Made by a program: the position numbers and the translations under genes
In this document: positions 15,255 through 22,147 of the stretch, piece by piece
Layout: each line of letters starts with the position of its first letter
Position numbering within the stretch: the stretch's first letter is position 1
Assembly: GCA_016283075.1 (NCBI GenBank)
Contig: JAEEMF010000004.1
Span: 1-22,400, forward strand
Direction: 5' to 3'
DNA from: Bacilli bacterium
GTDB lineage: Bacteria; Bacillota_I; Bacilli_A; RF39; UBA660
DNA length: 22,400 nt
The notes under the pieces: generated by a model
What the model was told of the DNA's origin: nothing
What the model saw: only the letters and a program-made list of their open reading frames with translations
The model's database searches: none

Positions 15255-15283
15255 AAATTATCATATATATAATATAATTTCAA
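15255..15283 (-). promoter_or_regulatory. Candidate antisense promoter facing the 31-aa ORF
   Basis: On the minus strand TTGAAA (15278-15283) and TAATTT (15255-15260) are 17 bases apart, with TGA before the -10. Transcription from about 15248 to the candidate terminator at 15008 would give an antisense RNA of about 240 nt covering the small mRNA. The stretch is extremely A/T-rich, so chance matches are a concern. Confidence 0.35.
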
Positions 15284-15285
15284 TA

Positions 15286-15705
15286 CTATTTCCACTCATA
15301 TATTTCAAGTTCATATGTTCCACTGTTTCTTGTATATACCAGTGTTCCCTTAGTAGCATACAAACTTACAGGGAAATAATTATCCAAATTATACTGAGCA
15401 CATGCCACAGCATAATTAAAGTTATCATTGTTTGTACTGTTAAAGAAAATCATCGCCGCTGCAGACGGATAACCTGCTCTTATTCTACCAATTATATATC
15501 CATCATTTTCCATTGTATATGAAGTGCTACTCGATGTAATTGTTTTAACAAGAGTGCCTCTTCTTGCTACATATTTCCTTAAAGAATCAATAGCATCTTT
15601 TGTATTATCTACATCCCAATTTTCATCAACTGGAGTATACCCAATATCTTCAGCAAAAAGTGAATATGCAAAAACAGTACTTGTTAAAACAAGTACTAAA
15701 AGCAC
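15286..15705 (-). CDS. Secreted protein with AEDIGYTP module; signal peptide out of frame
   Basis: The open frame gives 139 codons from a GTG (15705) that has no ribosome binding site and starts in the middle of a signal peptide (LLVLVLTSTVFA). A proper start exists: ATG at 15742, 8 nt after AGGGAG, but it is one base out of frame and hits TAA after five codons. Removing one base from the T6/A6 run at 15729-15734 would give MRRKIKKTLFFFVLLVL joined to the open frame, a standard signal peptide. After the signal comes YSLFAEDIGYTPVD-x2-W-x-V then TKDAIDSLR, shared with the neighbouring secreted protein. The remaining ~85 residues are beta-rich (GTLVKTITSSSTSYTM to TYELEIYEW) and unrecognised. 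This is a frameshifted gene, a phase-variable gene or a sequencing error. Confidence 0.7.
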   Translation of the reverse strand: MLLVLVLTSTVFAYSLFAEDIGYTPVDENWDVDNTKDAIDSLRKYVARRGTLVKTITSSSTSYTMENDGYIIGRIRAGYPSAAAMIFFNSTNNDNFNYAVACAQYNLDNYFPVSLYATKGTLVYTRNSGTYELEIYEWK

Positions 15706-15728
15706 AAAGAAAAATAATGTCTTTTTAA

Positions 15729-15742
15729 TTTTTTCTTCTCAT
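15729..15742 (-). other. Homopolymer frameshift site at the true start of the secreted protein
   Basis: The minus-strand ATG (15740-15742) is followed by AGAAG and a run of six A (15729-15734). Five A would keep the frame with the downstream 139 codons. A run of six, flanked by further A-rich sequence, is a plausible slippage site. Confidence 0.6.
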
Positions 15743-15768
15743 TTCACATACTCCCTATTCTATATTAA

Positions 15769-15774
15769 ATTATA
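15769..15774 (-). promoter_or_regulatory. Possible -10 element for the AEDIGYTP-module gene
   Basis: A perfect TATAAT stands on the minus strand about 20 bases before the AGGGAG ribosome binding site. No convincing -35 or extended TG is present, and cotranscription with the upstream Gly-rich gene is possible. Confidence 0.35.
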
Positions 15775-15789
15775 TAGATTTAAGTTTTA

Positions 15790-16929
15790 TTAAATACCTA
15801 GAAACGTTATTCTAGCATATCCACTACCTGCTTTAGCACATTTACTTATAGCACTAGAACTATATCCATTAGGGCAATTTGTAGTATCTTTTTGTGATGT
15901 ATGAGTAGTCGTACCGTATGTTGAAGTTGTATATGTATCTAAAGAATCACTTTCTTCACACTTATAGCAGTACATACTCTTAGTTATATTATTAGATGTA
16001 TTGGCATTTAAACGAGTTGTAGATAAATAAGATGAACCTCCGGCTGCTGGAACAAATCTACCAGATCCTCCGCCGTACAATCCTCCGCCTCCTCCAGAGG
16101 TTTCACCGCATGCAGCACCAGTTATAATTCCATCACCTTGGCCAAAAGAACCAGTTGATGAATAAGCTGCATAAGTATATCCTGCAGAACCACCAGAAGT
16201 TTGAGTACCACCATTAGAATCTTTACGAATCGAGTAAGATGAATAAGATATTACACCATTTACTCCTTTAAATCCTCCAGAAGCACCGCCGTGGCCATAA
16301 ATCGAGCTATCTTGTTGGTATCCACCACCGCCTCCTCCAGCAACAATAAGAATTTCATCTAAATTATTAGCATATGATGATAATGGGCCGCGGTTGGTTA
16401 GTGCAACATGAGTTGCGCCACCTCCGCCACCAGCGATACGAGTACCGCAGCTACTACAACACTGATTACCAGAACTACCGAAACCTTTACCACCGCCATT
16501 ATATCCTCCGTATGCATATCCATTTGATGATGCATTTCCAGCACCACCTACATATATATATAAAATGTCACTAGTATTTAATATAGTAAGACCAACCGAA
16601 TATCCACCATATCCTCCTATATATGAACCTGTTGTAGCGCCTTGTCCTCCCCAAACCTCAATTTTATAAGTTCCTTTACAAGGCGAAACAAAAATATTTG
16701 GTTCACCAGCATAGCCAAAAACCCATGTCTTATTAACAAGTTCATTACTACATTTGGACATACCTCTTAAATCGTCTAAAGCTTCTTTTGTATCACTAAC
16801 ATTCCAAGATGAATCAACTGGAGTATATCCAATATCTTCAGCTAAATAAGAATATGCAAAAACAGCACTTATACTTAATACAAGTGCTCCAAGTATAAAG
16901 AATGCTATTTTATTAAGATTTTTCTTCAT
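15790..16929 (-). CDS. Secreted glycine-rich surface protein with AEDIGYTP module
   Basis: 379 aa from the ATG at 16929, which is 8 nt after TAGGA; a GTG six bases upstream is too close to the ribosome binding site. A signal peptide (1-~25, ending SISAVFA) leads into YSYLAEDIGYTPVD-x2-W-x-V then TKEALDDLR, the module shared with the next gene. From ~75 the protein reads GTYKIEVWGGQGA, then YIYVGGAG, many G4-G6 runs, GGGGGATHVA and ILIVAGGGGGG: the Gly_rich (PF12810-type) domain, related to the glycine-rich domain of ALK-like receptors and common in Firmicute surface proteins. Cys pairs (CCSSC; YCYKC) suggest disulfides or metal binding. A role in adhesion or as a surface ligand is inferred only. 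Local composition is richer in G/C because of the Gly codons. Confidence 0.85.
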   Translation of the reverse strand: MKKNLNKIAFFILGALVLSISAVFAYSYLAEDIGYTPVDSSWNVSDTKEALDDLRGMSKCSNELVNKTWVFGYAGEPNIFVSPCKGTYKIEVWGGQGATTGSYIGGYGGYSVGLTILNTSDILYIYVGGAGNASSNGYAYGGYNGGGKGFGSSGNQCCSSCGTRIAGGGGGATHVALTNRGPLSSYANNLDEILIVAGGGGGGYQQDSSIYGHGGASGGFKGVNGVISYSSYSIRKDSNGGTQTSGGSAGYTYAAYSSTGSFGQGDGIITGAACGETSGGGGGLYGGGSGRFVPAAGGSSYLSTTRLNANTSNNITKSMYCYKCEESDSLDTYTTSTYGTTTHTSQKDTTNCPNGYSSSAISKCAKAGSGYARITFLGI

Positions 16930-16954
16930 ACACACATTCCTACCTTATATCATT

Positions 16955-16983
16955 ATTTTAATATATATTCATATATATTACAA
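16955..16983 (-). promoter_or_regulatory. Probable promoter of the glycine-rich protein gene
   Basis: On the minus strand TTGTAA (16978-16983) and TAAAAT (16955-16960) are 17 bases apart. An alternative extended -10 TGATATAAG lies closer to the gene. Confidence 0.45.
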
Positions 16984-17011
16984 GATAATAAAAGACCCGT
17001 AAGGGTCTTTT
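16984..17011 (-). terminator. Intrinsic terminator of typA
   Basis: A perfect 9-bp stem (17003-17011 with 16990-16998), including three G-C pairs and a 4-nt loop, ends in UUUU and continues AUUAU on the minus strand. Confidence 0.75.
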
Positions 17012-17012
17012 A

Positions 17013-18821
17013 TTAGTTGTTTCTATTTTTCTTTCTTTCTTGTTCAGTTAAATACTTCTTACGCATTCTAAATGCTACTGGAGTAACTTCAACAAGTTCA
17101 TCTGTATTAATGTAGTCAAGTGCACTTTCTAGAGTAAATAATCTAGGGCGTTTTAATACTACTGTATGATCTTTAGAAGAACTACGAGTATTTGTTAAGT
17201 TTTTACCTTCTACTACATTTACTACTATATCATTATCATGAGAGTGTTCACCAACTATCATACCTTCATAAACTTCAGTACCTGGTTCAATAAACATTTC
17301 ACCGCGGTCTTCTAGTTTACCTAGTGAGTATGCAGTTGCTTTACCATTACGCATTGATACAAGAACACCTAGTTTTCTTTCTCCTACTGTATTACCTGCA
17401 AGTGGTCTATATTCTTTATAAGTATGATTCATCATACCATAACCTTTTGTAAGTGTCATAAAGTCAGTTGAGAATCCTAGTAATCCTCTTGATGGGATTG
17501 TATAAGTAATTCTTGTTTGTCCATTTTCATTTGACATATGTTCCATAGTAGCTTCTCTCTTACCTAAGGCTTCGATTACACCACCAACATATTCATCTGG
17601 ACAGTCAATTTGTAATTCTTCGAATGGTTCACACATTACACCATCGATTTCTTTTTTAATAACTTGAGGTTTTGATACTTGAAGTTCAAATCCTTCTCTT
17701 CTCATGTTTTCAATTAAAATTGATAAATGAAGTTCACCACGACCTGAAACTATCCAAGATTCATTTCCTTCACCTTTTGTTACTTTTAAGGAAACATCTC
17801 TTTCAGTTTCTTTATATAATCTTTCTTCTATTTTAGAAGCTGTTAATATTTTACCTTCTTTACCTACAAATGGACTTGTATTTGTACCAAATGTCATTTG
17901 TAATGTTGGTTCATCTATTCTTAATTTTGGTAAAGCTTCTTCTTTACCTATTTCACAAACAGTTTCACCTACTTCGATATCAGGTAAACCTGCTATAGCA
18001 ATGATATCTCCGGCTTCAGCTTCTTGAATTTCAATTCTCTTTAAACCTAAGAAACCAAACATTTTTTGAATTCTAAAGTTTTTATAAGAACCATCAAGTC
18101 TTACGCATGAAACCATATCATTAACATGTACTTTACCTCTTTTTACAAGACCAATACCTATTCTTCCTACGAAGTCATTATAGTCTAGTAAAGCTGGTTG
18201 AAATTGTAAAGAACCTTCAGATACTCTTGGATCTGGAATAGTTGATAATATTAAATCAAATATTGGATCCATAGTTTCTTTTTGTGTTGAGATATCTGGG
18301 TCTAAACTACAAGTACCGTTAACTGCTGAGCAGTATACTACAGGGAAATCAAGTTGATCAATATCTGCTCCTAGTTCAATAAATAATTCTAATACTTCAT
18401 CAACAACTTCTTTTGGTCTAGCTGTTGGTTTATCTATTTTATTTACTACAACAATTGGAGTAACCCCTGCTTCTAAAGCTTTTTTAAGAACGAATCTAGT
18501 TTGTGGCATTGTTCCTTCATAGGCATCTACTACTAGTAAAACACCATCAACCATGTTCATAATACGTTCTACTTCACCACCGAAGTCAGCATGTCCTGGA
18601 GTATCTAAGATATTAATACGAGTATCTTTATAATTAATAGCTGTTGTTTTAGCTAAAATTGTAATACCTCTTTCTCTTTCAATGTCATTAGAATCCATTA
18701 CTCTTTCTTCAACTTGTTCATTATCTCTAAATGTACCTGACATTTTTAAAAGTTTATCAACAAGTGTAGTTTTACCGTGGTCAACGTGAGCTATAATAGC
18801 AATATTTTTTATTCTTTTCAT
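17013..18821 (-). CDS. typA: Ribosome-associated GTPase TypA/BipA
   Basis: 602 aa (B. subtilis BipA 612). Translational GTPase of the EF-G family that binds 70S ribosomes and aids 50S assembly and growth under stress. G1 AHVDHGKTT (~11-19), the RERGITI switch, G3 DTPGHADF, G4 NKIDKP and G5 CSA are all present. Domain II, the EF-G-like domains III/V (RGELHLSILIENMRREGFEL, PSRGLLGFSTDFMTLT) and the BipA-specific C-terminus (AYSLGKLEDRGEMFIEPG; TRSSSKDHTVVLKRPR) follow. The start is the ATG at 18821, after GCGAGGAAG; a longer in-frame extension to 18896 runs through the promoter and adds 25 unrelated residues. Single-gene unit. Confidence 0.98.
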   Translation of the reverse strand: MKRIKNIAIIAHVDHGKTTLVDKLLKMSGTFRDNEQVEERVMDSNDIERERGITILAKTTAINYKDTRINILDTPGHADFGGEVERIMNMVDGVLLVVDAYEGTMPQTRFVLKKALEAGVTPIVVVNKIDKPTARPKEVVDEVLELFIELGADIDQLDFPVVYCSAVNGTCSLDPDISTQKETMDPIFDLILSTIPDPRVSEGSLQFQPALLDYNDFVGRIGIGLVKRGKVHVNDMVSCVRLDGSYKNFRIQKMFGFLGLKRIEIQEAEAGDIIAIAGLPDIEVGETVCEIGKEEALPKLRIDEPTLQMTFGTNTSPFVGKEGKILTASKIEERLYKETERDVSLKVTKGEGNESWIVSGRGELHLSILIENMRREGFELQVSKPQVIKKEIDGVMCEPFEELQIDCPDEYVGGVIEALGKREATMEHMSNENGQTRITYTIPSRGLLGFSTDFMTLTKGYGMMNHTYKEYRPLAGNTVGERKLGVLVSMRNGKATAYSLGKLEDRGEMFIEPGTEVYEGMIVGEHSHDNDIVVNVVEGKNLTNTRSSSKDHTVVLKRPRLFTLESALDYINTDELVEVTPVAFRMRKKYLTEQERKKNRNN

Positions 18822-18846
18822 AATTACACTTCCTCGCAACTGCAAT

Positions 18847-18875
18847 ATTGTATCACATTTATTTATATAATGCAA
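18847..18875 (-). promoter_or_regulatory. Promoter of typA
   Basis: On the minus strand TTGCAT (18870-18875) and TACAAT (18847-18852) are 17 bases apart, with TGA making an extended -10. It closely resembles the promoter at 14305-14333. Confidence 0.7.
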
Positions 18876-18910
18876 AATAAAAAAGAAATATAACAAAAAT
18901 TACATTTCTT
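18874..18910 (-). terminator. Intrinsic terminator of the Nudix-hypothetical pair
   Basis: An 11-bp stem with one G-U pair (18900-18910 with 18883-18893) and a 6-nt loop is followed on the minus strand by TTTTATTTTG. The 5' arm encodes the last two codons and stop of the upstream gene, and the tail runs into the typA -35. Confidence 0.75.
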
Positions 18911-19601
18911 TATATTCTTTAATAATTTTATTAAATTCTTTTTTATTCTCTTTTTTCCATCTTGCATAACTCTTACTAGATGGTTGATATGCGAAGAAAT
19001 CATAGTGACCACCTGATTTAGCATTTAAACTAATTATAAAGTTATATACATTATTATGTAGGTCTTTATATACACAAAGCATTCTTATATGGTCATCTAT
19101 TTCTGTACCATTTTCATCTGTTCTGACTAGGTTAACTATACGTGCTTGTACAGATGATTCTTCAGATGCTTCCATATCAAGTGTAGTAAATAGTTTTTGA
19201 TTTACATCTCCAGATGAAGACTGAGCTCCATATATTTGATTACCTGTTAGTAAGTTATAAAACTTAATATTAGTTGCAACTCCATATCCTATATTATGAA
19301 GCATTAGCTTAACATTAATATCTCCTTCTGTTTCACTATCATTATAATCAAAATCAGGATTTGATTTTAAATAATTTCTACCTACTGCAGTTAAATAATA
19401 AGATAGTTTATTAATCTTATCTATTTCTGCTACTTTATCAAGTACAACATATGGTTGATGGTTTTCCATATTTTGAGCTTTAATTCTATTATTAACAGTA
19501 TATACAGTTGCAAATACAGGAATAATAATTGATAAAACTGGAAGAAGTACATTTACCCATACTTCAGTCATATTACCTCCAAATAATTCTTGTATATTCA
19601 T
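18900..19601 (-). CDS. Single-pass membrane protein of unknown function
   Basis: 233 aa, not recognised. One hydrophobic helix (~17-36, VNVLLPVLSIIIPVFATVYT) is followed by a basic NNRIKAQN, so the large C-terminal part (~40-233) is probably cytoplasmic. That part looks like a mixed beta-rich domain (KLMLHNIGYGVATNIKFYN; a HNVYNFIISLNAKSGGHYDF segment) and ends in a lysine-rich tail. The start at 19601 has a TAGGTGATAG site; a second ATG at 19571 (MTEVWVN) has GGAGGT 3 bases before it and is an alternative that would drop ten residues. It lies 8 bp after the Nudix gene and shares its terminator, so the two form a small operon. No catalytic motif seen. Confidence 0.75.
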   Translation of the reverse strand: MNIQELFGGNMTEVWVNVLLPVLSIIIPVFATVYTVNNRIKAQNMENHQPYVVLDKVAEIDKINKLSYYLTAVGRNYLKSNPDFDYNDSETEGDINVKLMLHNIGYGVATNIKFYNLLTGNQIYGAQSSSGDVNQKLFTTLDMEASEESSVQARIVNLVRTDENGTEIDDHIRMLCVYKDLHNNVYNFIISLNAKSGGHYDFFAYQPSSKSYARWKKENKKEFNKIIKEYKEM

Positions 19602-19609
19602 ACTATCAC

Positions 19610-20044
19610 CTACCTAAATACTTCTTTTAATAAATAATCCATTGTTATTTTAATATCTTCAAATACATCTAAATGATCTAGTTCTCCTCTGCTAAACCAT
19701 TTAGCACCATAACTTTCATTTTTATCATATACAGCATCTATTATATCATTATTAGGTACTGCTACATAAACTATATCAACATGTAAATGATTATTACTAC
19801 AATTTTTTTGTATACCAAGTGGTCTTATAAAATCACTTTCTCTAGGAAATCTTTCTCCTATTAGCTTAACTTTTAAGCCAGTTTCTTCATATACTTCTCT
19901 TTCTGCGGCTTCTTCAGGAGTTTCATTATGTTCTATGTGTCCTCCTGGTTGAACCCATTTATTAAACTTCTTATGTTTAACAAGTAATATTTTTTTATTA
20001 TTAGGATTTATTATAATTGCTGATGCACAAAAATCTCTATCCAT
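19610..20044 (-). CDS. Nudix hydrolase
   Basis: 144 aa, single Nudix domain. The Nudix box is canonical: G35-x5-E41-x7-R49-E50-V-x-E53-E54-x-G56, within PGGHIEHNETPEEAAE. The N-terminus (CASAIIINPNNKKILLVKHKK) and WVQPGGH give the MutT-like strand order. It should hydrolyse a nucleoside diphosphate linked to another moiety using Mg2+; the substrate cannot be predicted, and the family includes housecleaning NTPases, sugar-nucleotide and mRNA-cap hydrolases. The ATG follows AAAGGTGAG. It is the first gene of a two-gene unit driven by 20070-20099. Confidence 0.9.
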   Translation of the reverse strand: MDRDFCASAIIINPNNKKILLVKHKKFNKWVQPGGHIEHNETPEEAAEREVYEETGLKVKLIGERFPRESDFIRPLGIQKNCSNNHLHVDIVYVAVPNNDIIDAVYDKNESYGAKWFSRGELDHLDVFEDIKITMDYLLKEVFR

Positions 20045-20069
20045 AAACTCACCTTTATCCTATATAATC

Positions 20070-20099
20070 ATTATAAAACAAAAAAAGATACTAAGTCAA
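20070..20099 (-). promoter_or_regulatory. Promoter of the Nudix gene, nested in a terminator
   Basis: On the minus strand TTGACT (20094-20099) and TATAAT (20070-20075) are 18 bases apart. The -35 lies in the loop and edge of the tagO-like gene terminator, and the -10 directly follows the U-tract. Confidence 0.65.
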
Positions 20100-20112
20100 A
20101 GATTAGTATCTT
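20076..20112 (-). terminator. Intrinsic terminator of the tagO-like gene
   Basis: A perfect 10-bp stem (20103-20112 with 20085-20094) with an 8-nt loop is followed on the minus strand by TTTTTTTGTTTT. Confidence 0.85.
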
Positions 20113-20121
20113 TCTTTACAT

Positions 20122-21195
20122 TTATTTCTTTTTAGTACTTTTCTTTATATCATCTAAAATACTATGGTCAAATACTACATTTGTTTTAAGTACAAATATT
20201 AATACTATAATAATAAGTGCACCATAAACTATATAACCTAGTACTCTATCATGTAAGAAATATACAATTGAAGCAAAAGCAAATAATGCATCAATTAAAT
20301 ATATAACAAGTACTGTAGTTCTTTGTGATAAATTACGACTTAAAAGTTGATGATGAATATGTAATCTATCAGCATGTGATATACTTTGTCCTTTTAGTTT
20401 TCTTCTAATAATAGCAAATAATGTATCAAGTATAGGAATTGCTATTAATAAAAGTGGAATAAGTAAAGATGTCATAGTAACATTTTTAAATCCTAAAAGC
20501 GCTATTACAGCAATCATAAATCCTAAGAACATTGATCCAGTATCACCTATAAACATAGATGCAGGATTAAAGTTATATAAAAGGAATCCTAAAGTAGATC
20601 CTAAAAGGATAAATGCTAATGTACAGTCTAGTCCAAATTTATTTTGCATAACAGCAATTATTCCTATTGTTAAGAAATATATTGAACTTATACCACTTGA
20701 TAGTCCATCTAATCCATCTATTAAATTAATACAGTTAACACTTCCTAATATAAAGAATAATGTAAGTGGATAAGCTAGTACTCCAAATCTAAGTGTTATA
20801 CCAAATGCAGATATTTCACTAATTAGTAAATGTCCATAAAATACTATAATTAGTGCTGCTATTACTTGTCCTGTAAATTTAGCAAGTGCTGATACTGGTT
20901 TTATATCGTCAATAAATCCAGTAATAATAATTATAAAACTACCTATTAAAATAGAGTTCATTGTTAAACTAGGTGTTCCAAATATCATATAACTTACTAA
21001 AAAACCAAAGTATACTCCAAGTCCACCTAATTTAGGAATAGGAACTTTATGAATATGTCTATTCTCATCATCATGTCTAGGTACATCGATTGCTCCTACA
21101 TGTTTTGCTATCATCTTAATAACTGGTATAGCACATACAACTATTAAGAATGATACAAGTACCATAATTAAAATGCTTTTAACGTGTTCTATCAT
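20122..21195 (-). CDS. tagO: Undecaprenyl-phosphate GlcNAc-1-phosphate transferase (TagO/WecA family)
   Basis: 357 aa from the ATG at 21195, which follows TTAGGAGAT; the frame stays open to 21261 but that extension crosses the promoter and terminator. Integral membrane enzyme with about 10-11 helices. Family motifs are all visible: GFIDDIKP with the DD pair 96/97, NLIDGLDGL (157-165), FIGDTGS (D218) and HADRLHIHHQLL (His 280-282 region) in the cytoplasmic loop. It transfers HexNAc-1-P, normally GlcNAc, from UDP-sugar to undecaprenyl phosphate, the first step of wall teichoic acid or other surface glycan synthesis. It is TagO/WecA-like rather than MraY by the HIHH motif and DDIKP form. No tag/tar or capsule genes are adjacent, so the final polymer is unknown. 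Confidence 0.92.
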   Translation of the reverse strand: MIEHVKSILIMVLVSFLIVVCAIPVIKMIAKHVGAIDVPRHDDENRHIHKVPIPKLGGLGVYFGFLVSYMIFGTPSLTMNSILIGSFIIIITGFIDDIKPVSALAKFTGQVIAALIIVFYGHLLISEISAFGITLRFGVLAYPLTLFFILGSVNCINLIDGLDGLSSGISSIYFLTIGIIAVMQNKFGLDCTLAFILLGSTLGFLLYNFNPASMFIGDTGSMFLGFMIAVIALLGFKNVTMTSLLIPLLLIAIPILDTLFAIIRRKLKGQSISHADRLHIHHQLLSRNLSQRTTVLVIYLIDALFAFASIVYFLHDRVLGYIVYGALIIIVLIFVLKTNVVFDHSILDDIKKSTKKK

Positions 21196-21214
21196 AATTA
21201 CATCTCCTAAAGGT

Positions 21215-21223
21215 ATTATATCA
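21215..21223 (-). promoter_or_regulatory. Extended -10 promoter of the tagO-like gene
   Basis: The minus strand reads TGATATAAT (TATAAT 21215-21220), about 10 nt beyond the upstream terminator's U-run. There is no clear -35. Confidence 0.5.
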
Positions 21224-21232
21224 TATATTAAT

Positions 21233-21258
21233 AAAAAAGAGCTATTTATTAATAGCTC
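21233..21258 (-). terminator. Intrinsic terminator of the tail-anchored protein gene
   Basis: A perfect 8-bp stem (21251-21258 with 21239-21246) and 4-nt loop are followed on the minus strand by U6. The stop codon is in the 3' arm, and the whole 5' arm is coding sequence (the end of GAINK). Confidence 0.85.
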
Positions 21259-22045
21259 CACTTATTGCATCATAACCTACTATAACAAATATGATTAATA
21301 TAATTATTGCAATTAATATTAATATTATTTTTAAGAAAAGAGGCATTTTAACTTTAACATCTTCTCCATCTTCAGTAAAGTCTTTATCTTTTAATTTCAT
21401 AGAACCTGTATTAAATATCTTTTCTACTTCTTCAGTTCTATTTTCATCTATTTCATTTGCTCTTGCTTCTGCAATTACTTTTTTAATAGATGTTCCTTGT
21501 TTATCTGTAAGTTCAGTTGTTTTTGCTAAATCAGAAAACATATCTAAACTTAAATCTTTATCAGCTAGTCCATTAAGTGATTTATTATTTCCTGCTATAG
21601 TTTCAATTAATTCTTGTAAATCAGCAATATCTCTTTTTTGTTCTTCTTCCGTATATATATCTTTATTATTAATTCTTTTCTTTATACCTTCAAAATCAAT
21701 ACCATCTAATTTACGGATTTTATGATCTACTTCTACATCTTCTTTTGCTTGAGCAAGTGCTTCTTTAATATCATAATTATCTTCATTTGTTTCTTCAATT
21801 AATACATTAGGTACTTCAAAATCCTTTTTTACAAGTCTTATTTCTTCATCTCTTTTTTGCTTAGCAAGTAATTCTTTTACTTTTGAGATATCTATTTCAT
21901 TTGTAATACTTGGTTCTACTACACCCTCTATATTAGAATAAGCTTCGGATTCTTGATAGATATTATCATATAAATCTTTATTTTTAACAGTTCTTTTATT
22001 TTCATTCACTGCTCTATCATGATATCTTTCATATCTACTAGCCAT
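21242..22045 (-). CDS. Tail-anchored hypothetical protein
   Basis: 267 aa, not recognised. The start is the ATG at 22045 (MASRYERYHDRA) with GGTGAT 5 nt upstream; another ATG at 22057 overlaps that site. The first ~235 residues are highly charged, Glu/Lys/Asp-rich and mostly helical or disordered, with no globular signature (KVKELLAKQKRDEEIR; KEALAQAKEDVEVD; TEEEQKRDIADLQELIETIAG). A single strongly hydrophobic helix (~242-262, FLKIILILIAIIILIIFVIVGY) lies near the C-terminus with a very short tail, so the bulk is cytoplasmic. This build suits a membrane-bound scaffold or adaptor, perhaps in division or envelope assembly given ezrA and tagO nearby, but that is speculation. Confidence 0.75.
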   Translation of the reverse strand: MASRYERYHDRAVNENKRTVKNKDLYDNIYQESEAYSNIEGVVEPSITNEIDISKVKELLAKQKRDEEIRLVKKDFEVPNVLIEETNEDNYDIKEALAQAKEDVEVDHKIRKLDGIDFEGIKKRINNKDIYTEEEQKRDIADLQELIETIAGNNKSLNGLADKDLSLDMFSDLAKTTELTDKQGTSIKKVIAEARANEIDENRTEEVEKIFNTGSMKLKDKDFTEDGEDVKVKMPLFLKIILILIAIIILIIFVIVGYDAISGAINK

Positions 22046-22061
22046 ACATATCACCATCTTA

Positions 22062-22090
22062 ATAATACCATATTTTTAATAGTTTTTTAA
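22062..22090 (-). promoter_or_regulatory. Promoter of the tail-anchored protein gene
   Basis: On the minus strand TTAAAA (22085-22090) and TATTAT (22062-22067) are 17 bases apart, with TGG making an extended -10. It is divergent from the ferredoxin promoter. Confidence 0.45.
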
Positions 22091-22096
22091 GTGTTA

Positions 22097-22125
22097 TTGC
22101 TTTTTTGACATATTTTATCTATAAT
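22097..22125 (+). promoter_or_regulatory. Promoter of the ferredoxin gene
   Basis: TTGCTT (22097-22102) and TATAAT (22120-22125) are 17 bases apart. A perfect TTGACA at 22105-22110 is only 9 bases from this -10 and so is probably not the -35. The leader is short, with the AGGAGG site at 22133-22138. Confidence 0.6.
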
Positions 22126-22147
22126 TATTTACAGGAGGAATAAAACA

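Noticed and set aside
15286..15742. UGA read as Trp to rescue the frame of the secreted protein gene
   Set aside because: A TGA does lie in the upstream extension, but reading through gives no start at a sensible distance from the ribosome binding site, and every other gene uses TGG for Trp.
18822..18896. Longer start for typA
   Set aside because: It covers the typA promoter and adds unrelated hydrophobic residues before the conserved MKRIKNIAIIAHVDHGKT.
21196..21261. Longer start for the tagO-like gene
   Set aside because: It would run back over the promoter and the terminator of the upstream gene. ATG 21195 has a good ribosome binding site and the usual WecA/TagO N-terminus.
21291..21725. 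Plus-strand ORF of 144 aa opposite the tail-anchored protein
   Set aside because: It has low-complexity Ser/Ile/Phe composition typical of the complement of Glu/Lys-rich coding sequence, and no ribosome binding site.
22105..22110. Perfect TTGACA as -35 of the ferredoxin gene
   Set aside because: The nearest -10 (TATAAT 22120-22125) is 9 bases away. TTGCTT at 22097 has the correct 17-base spacing.
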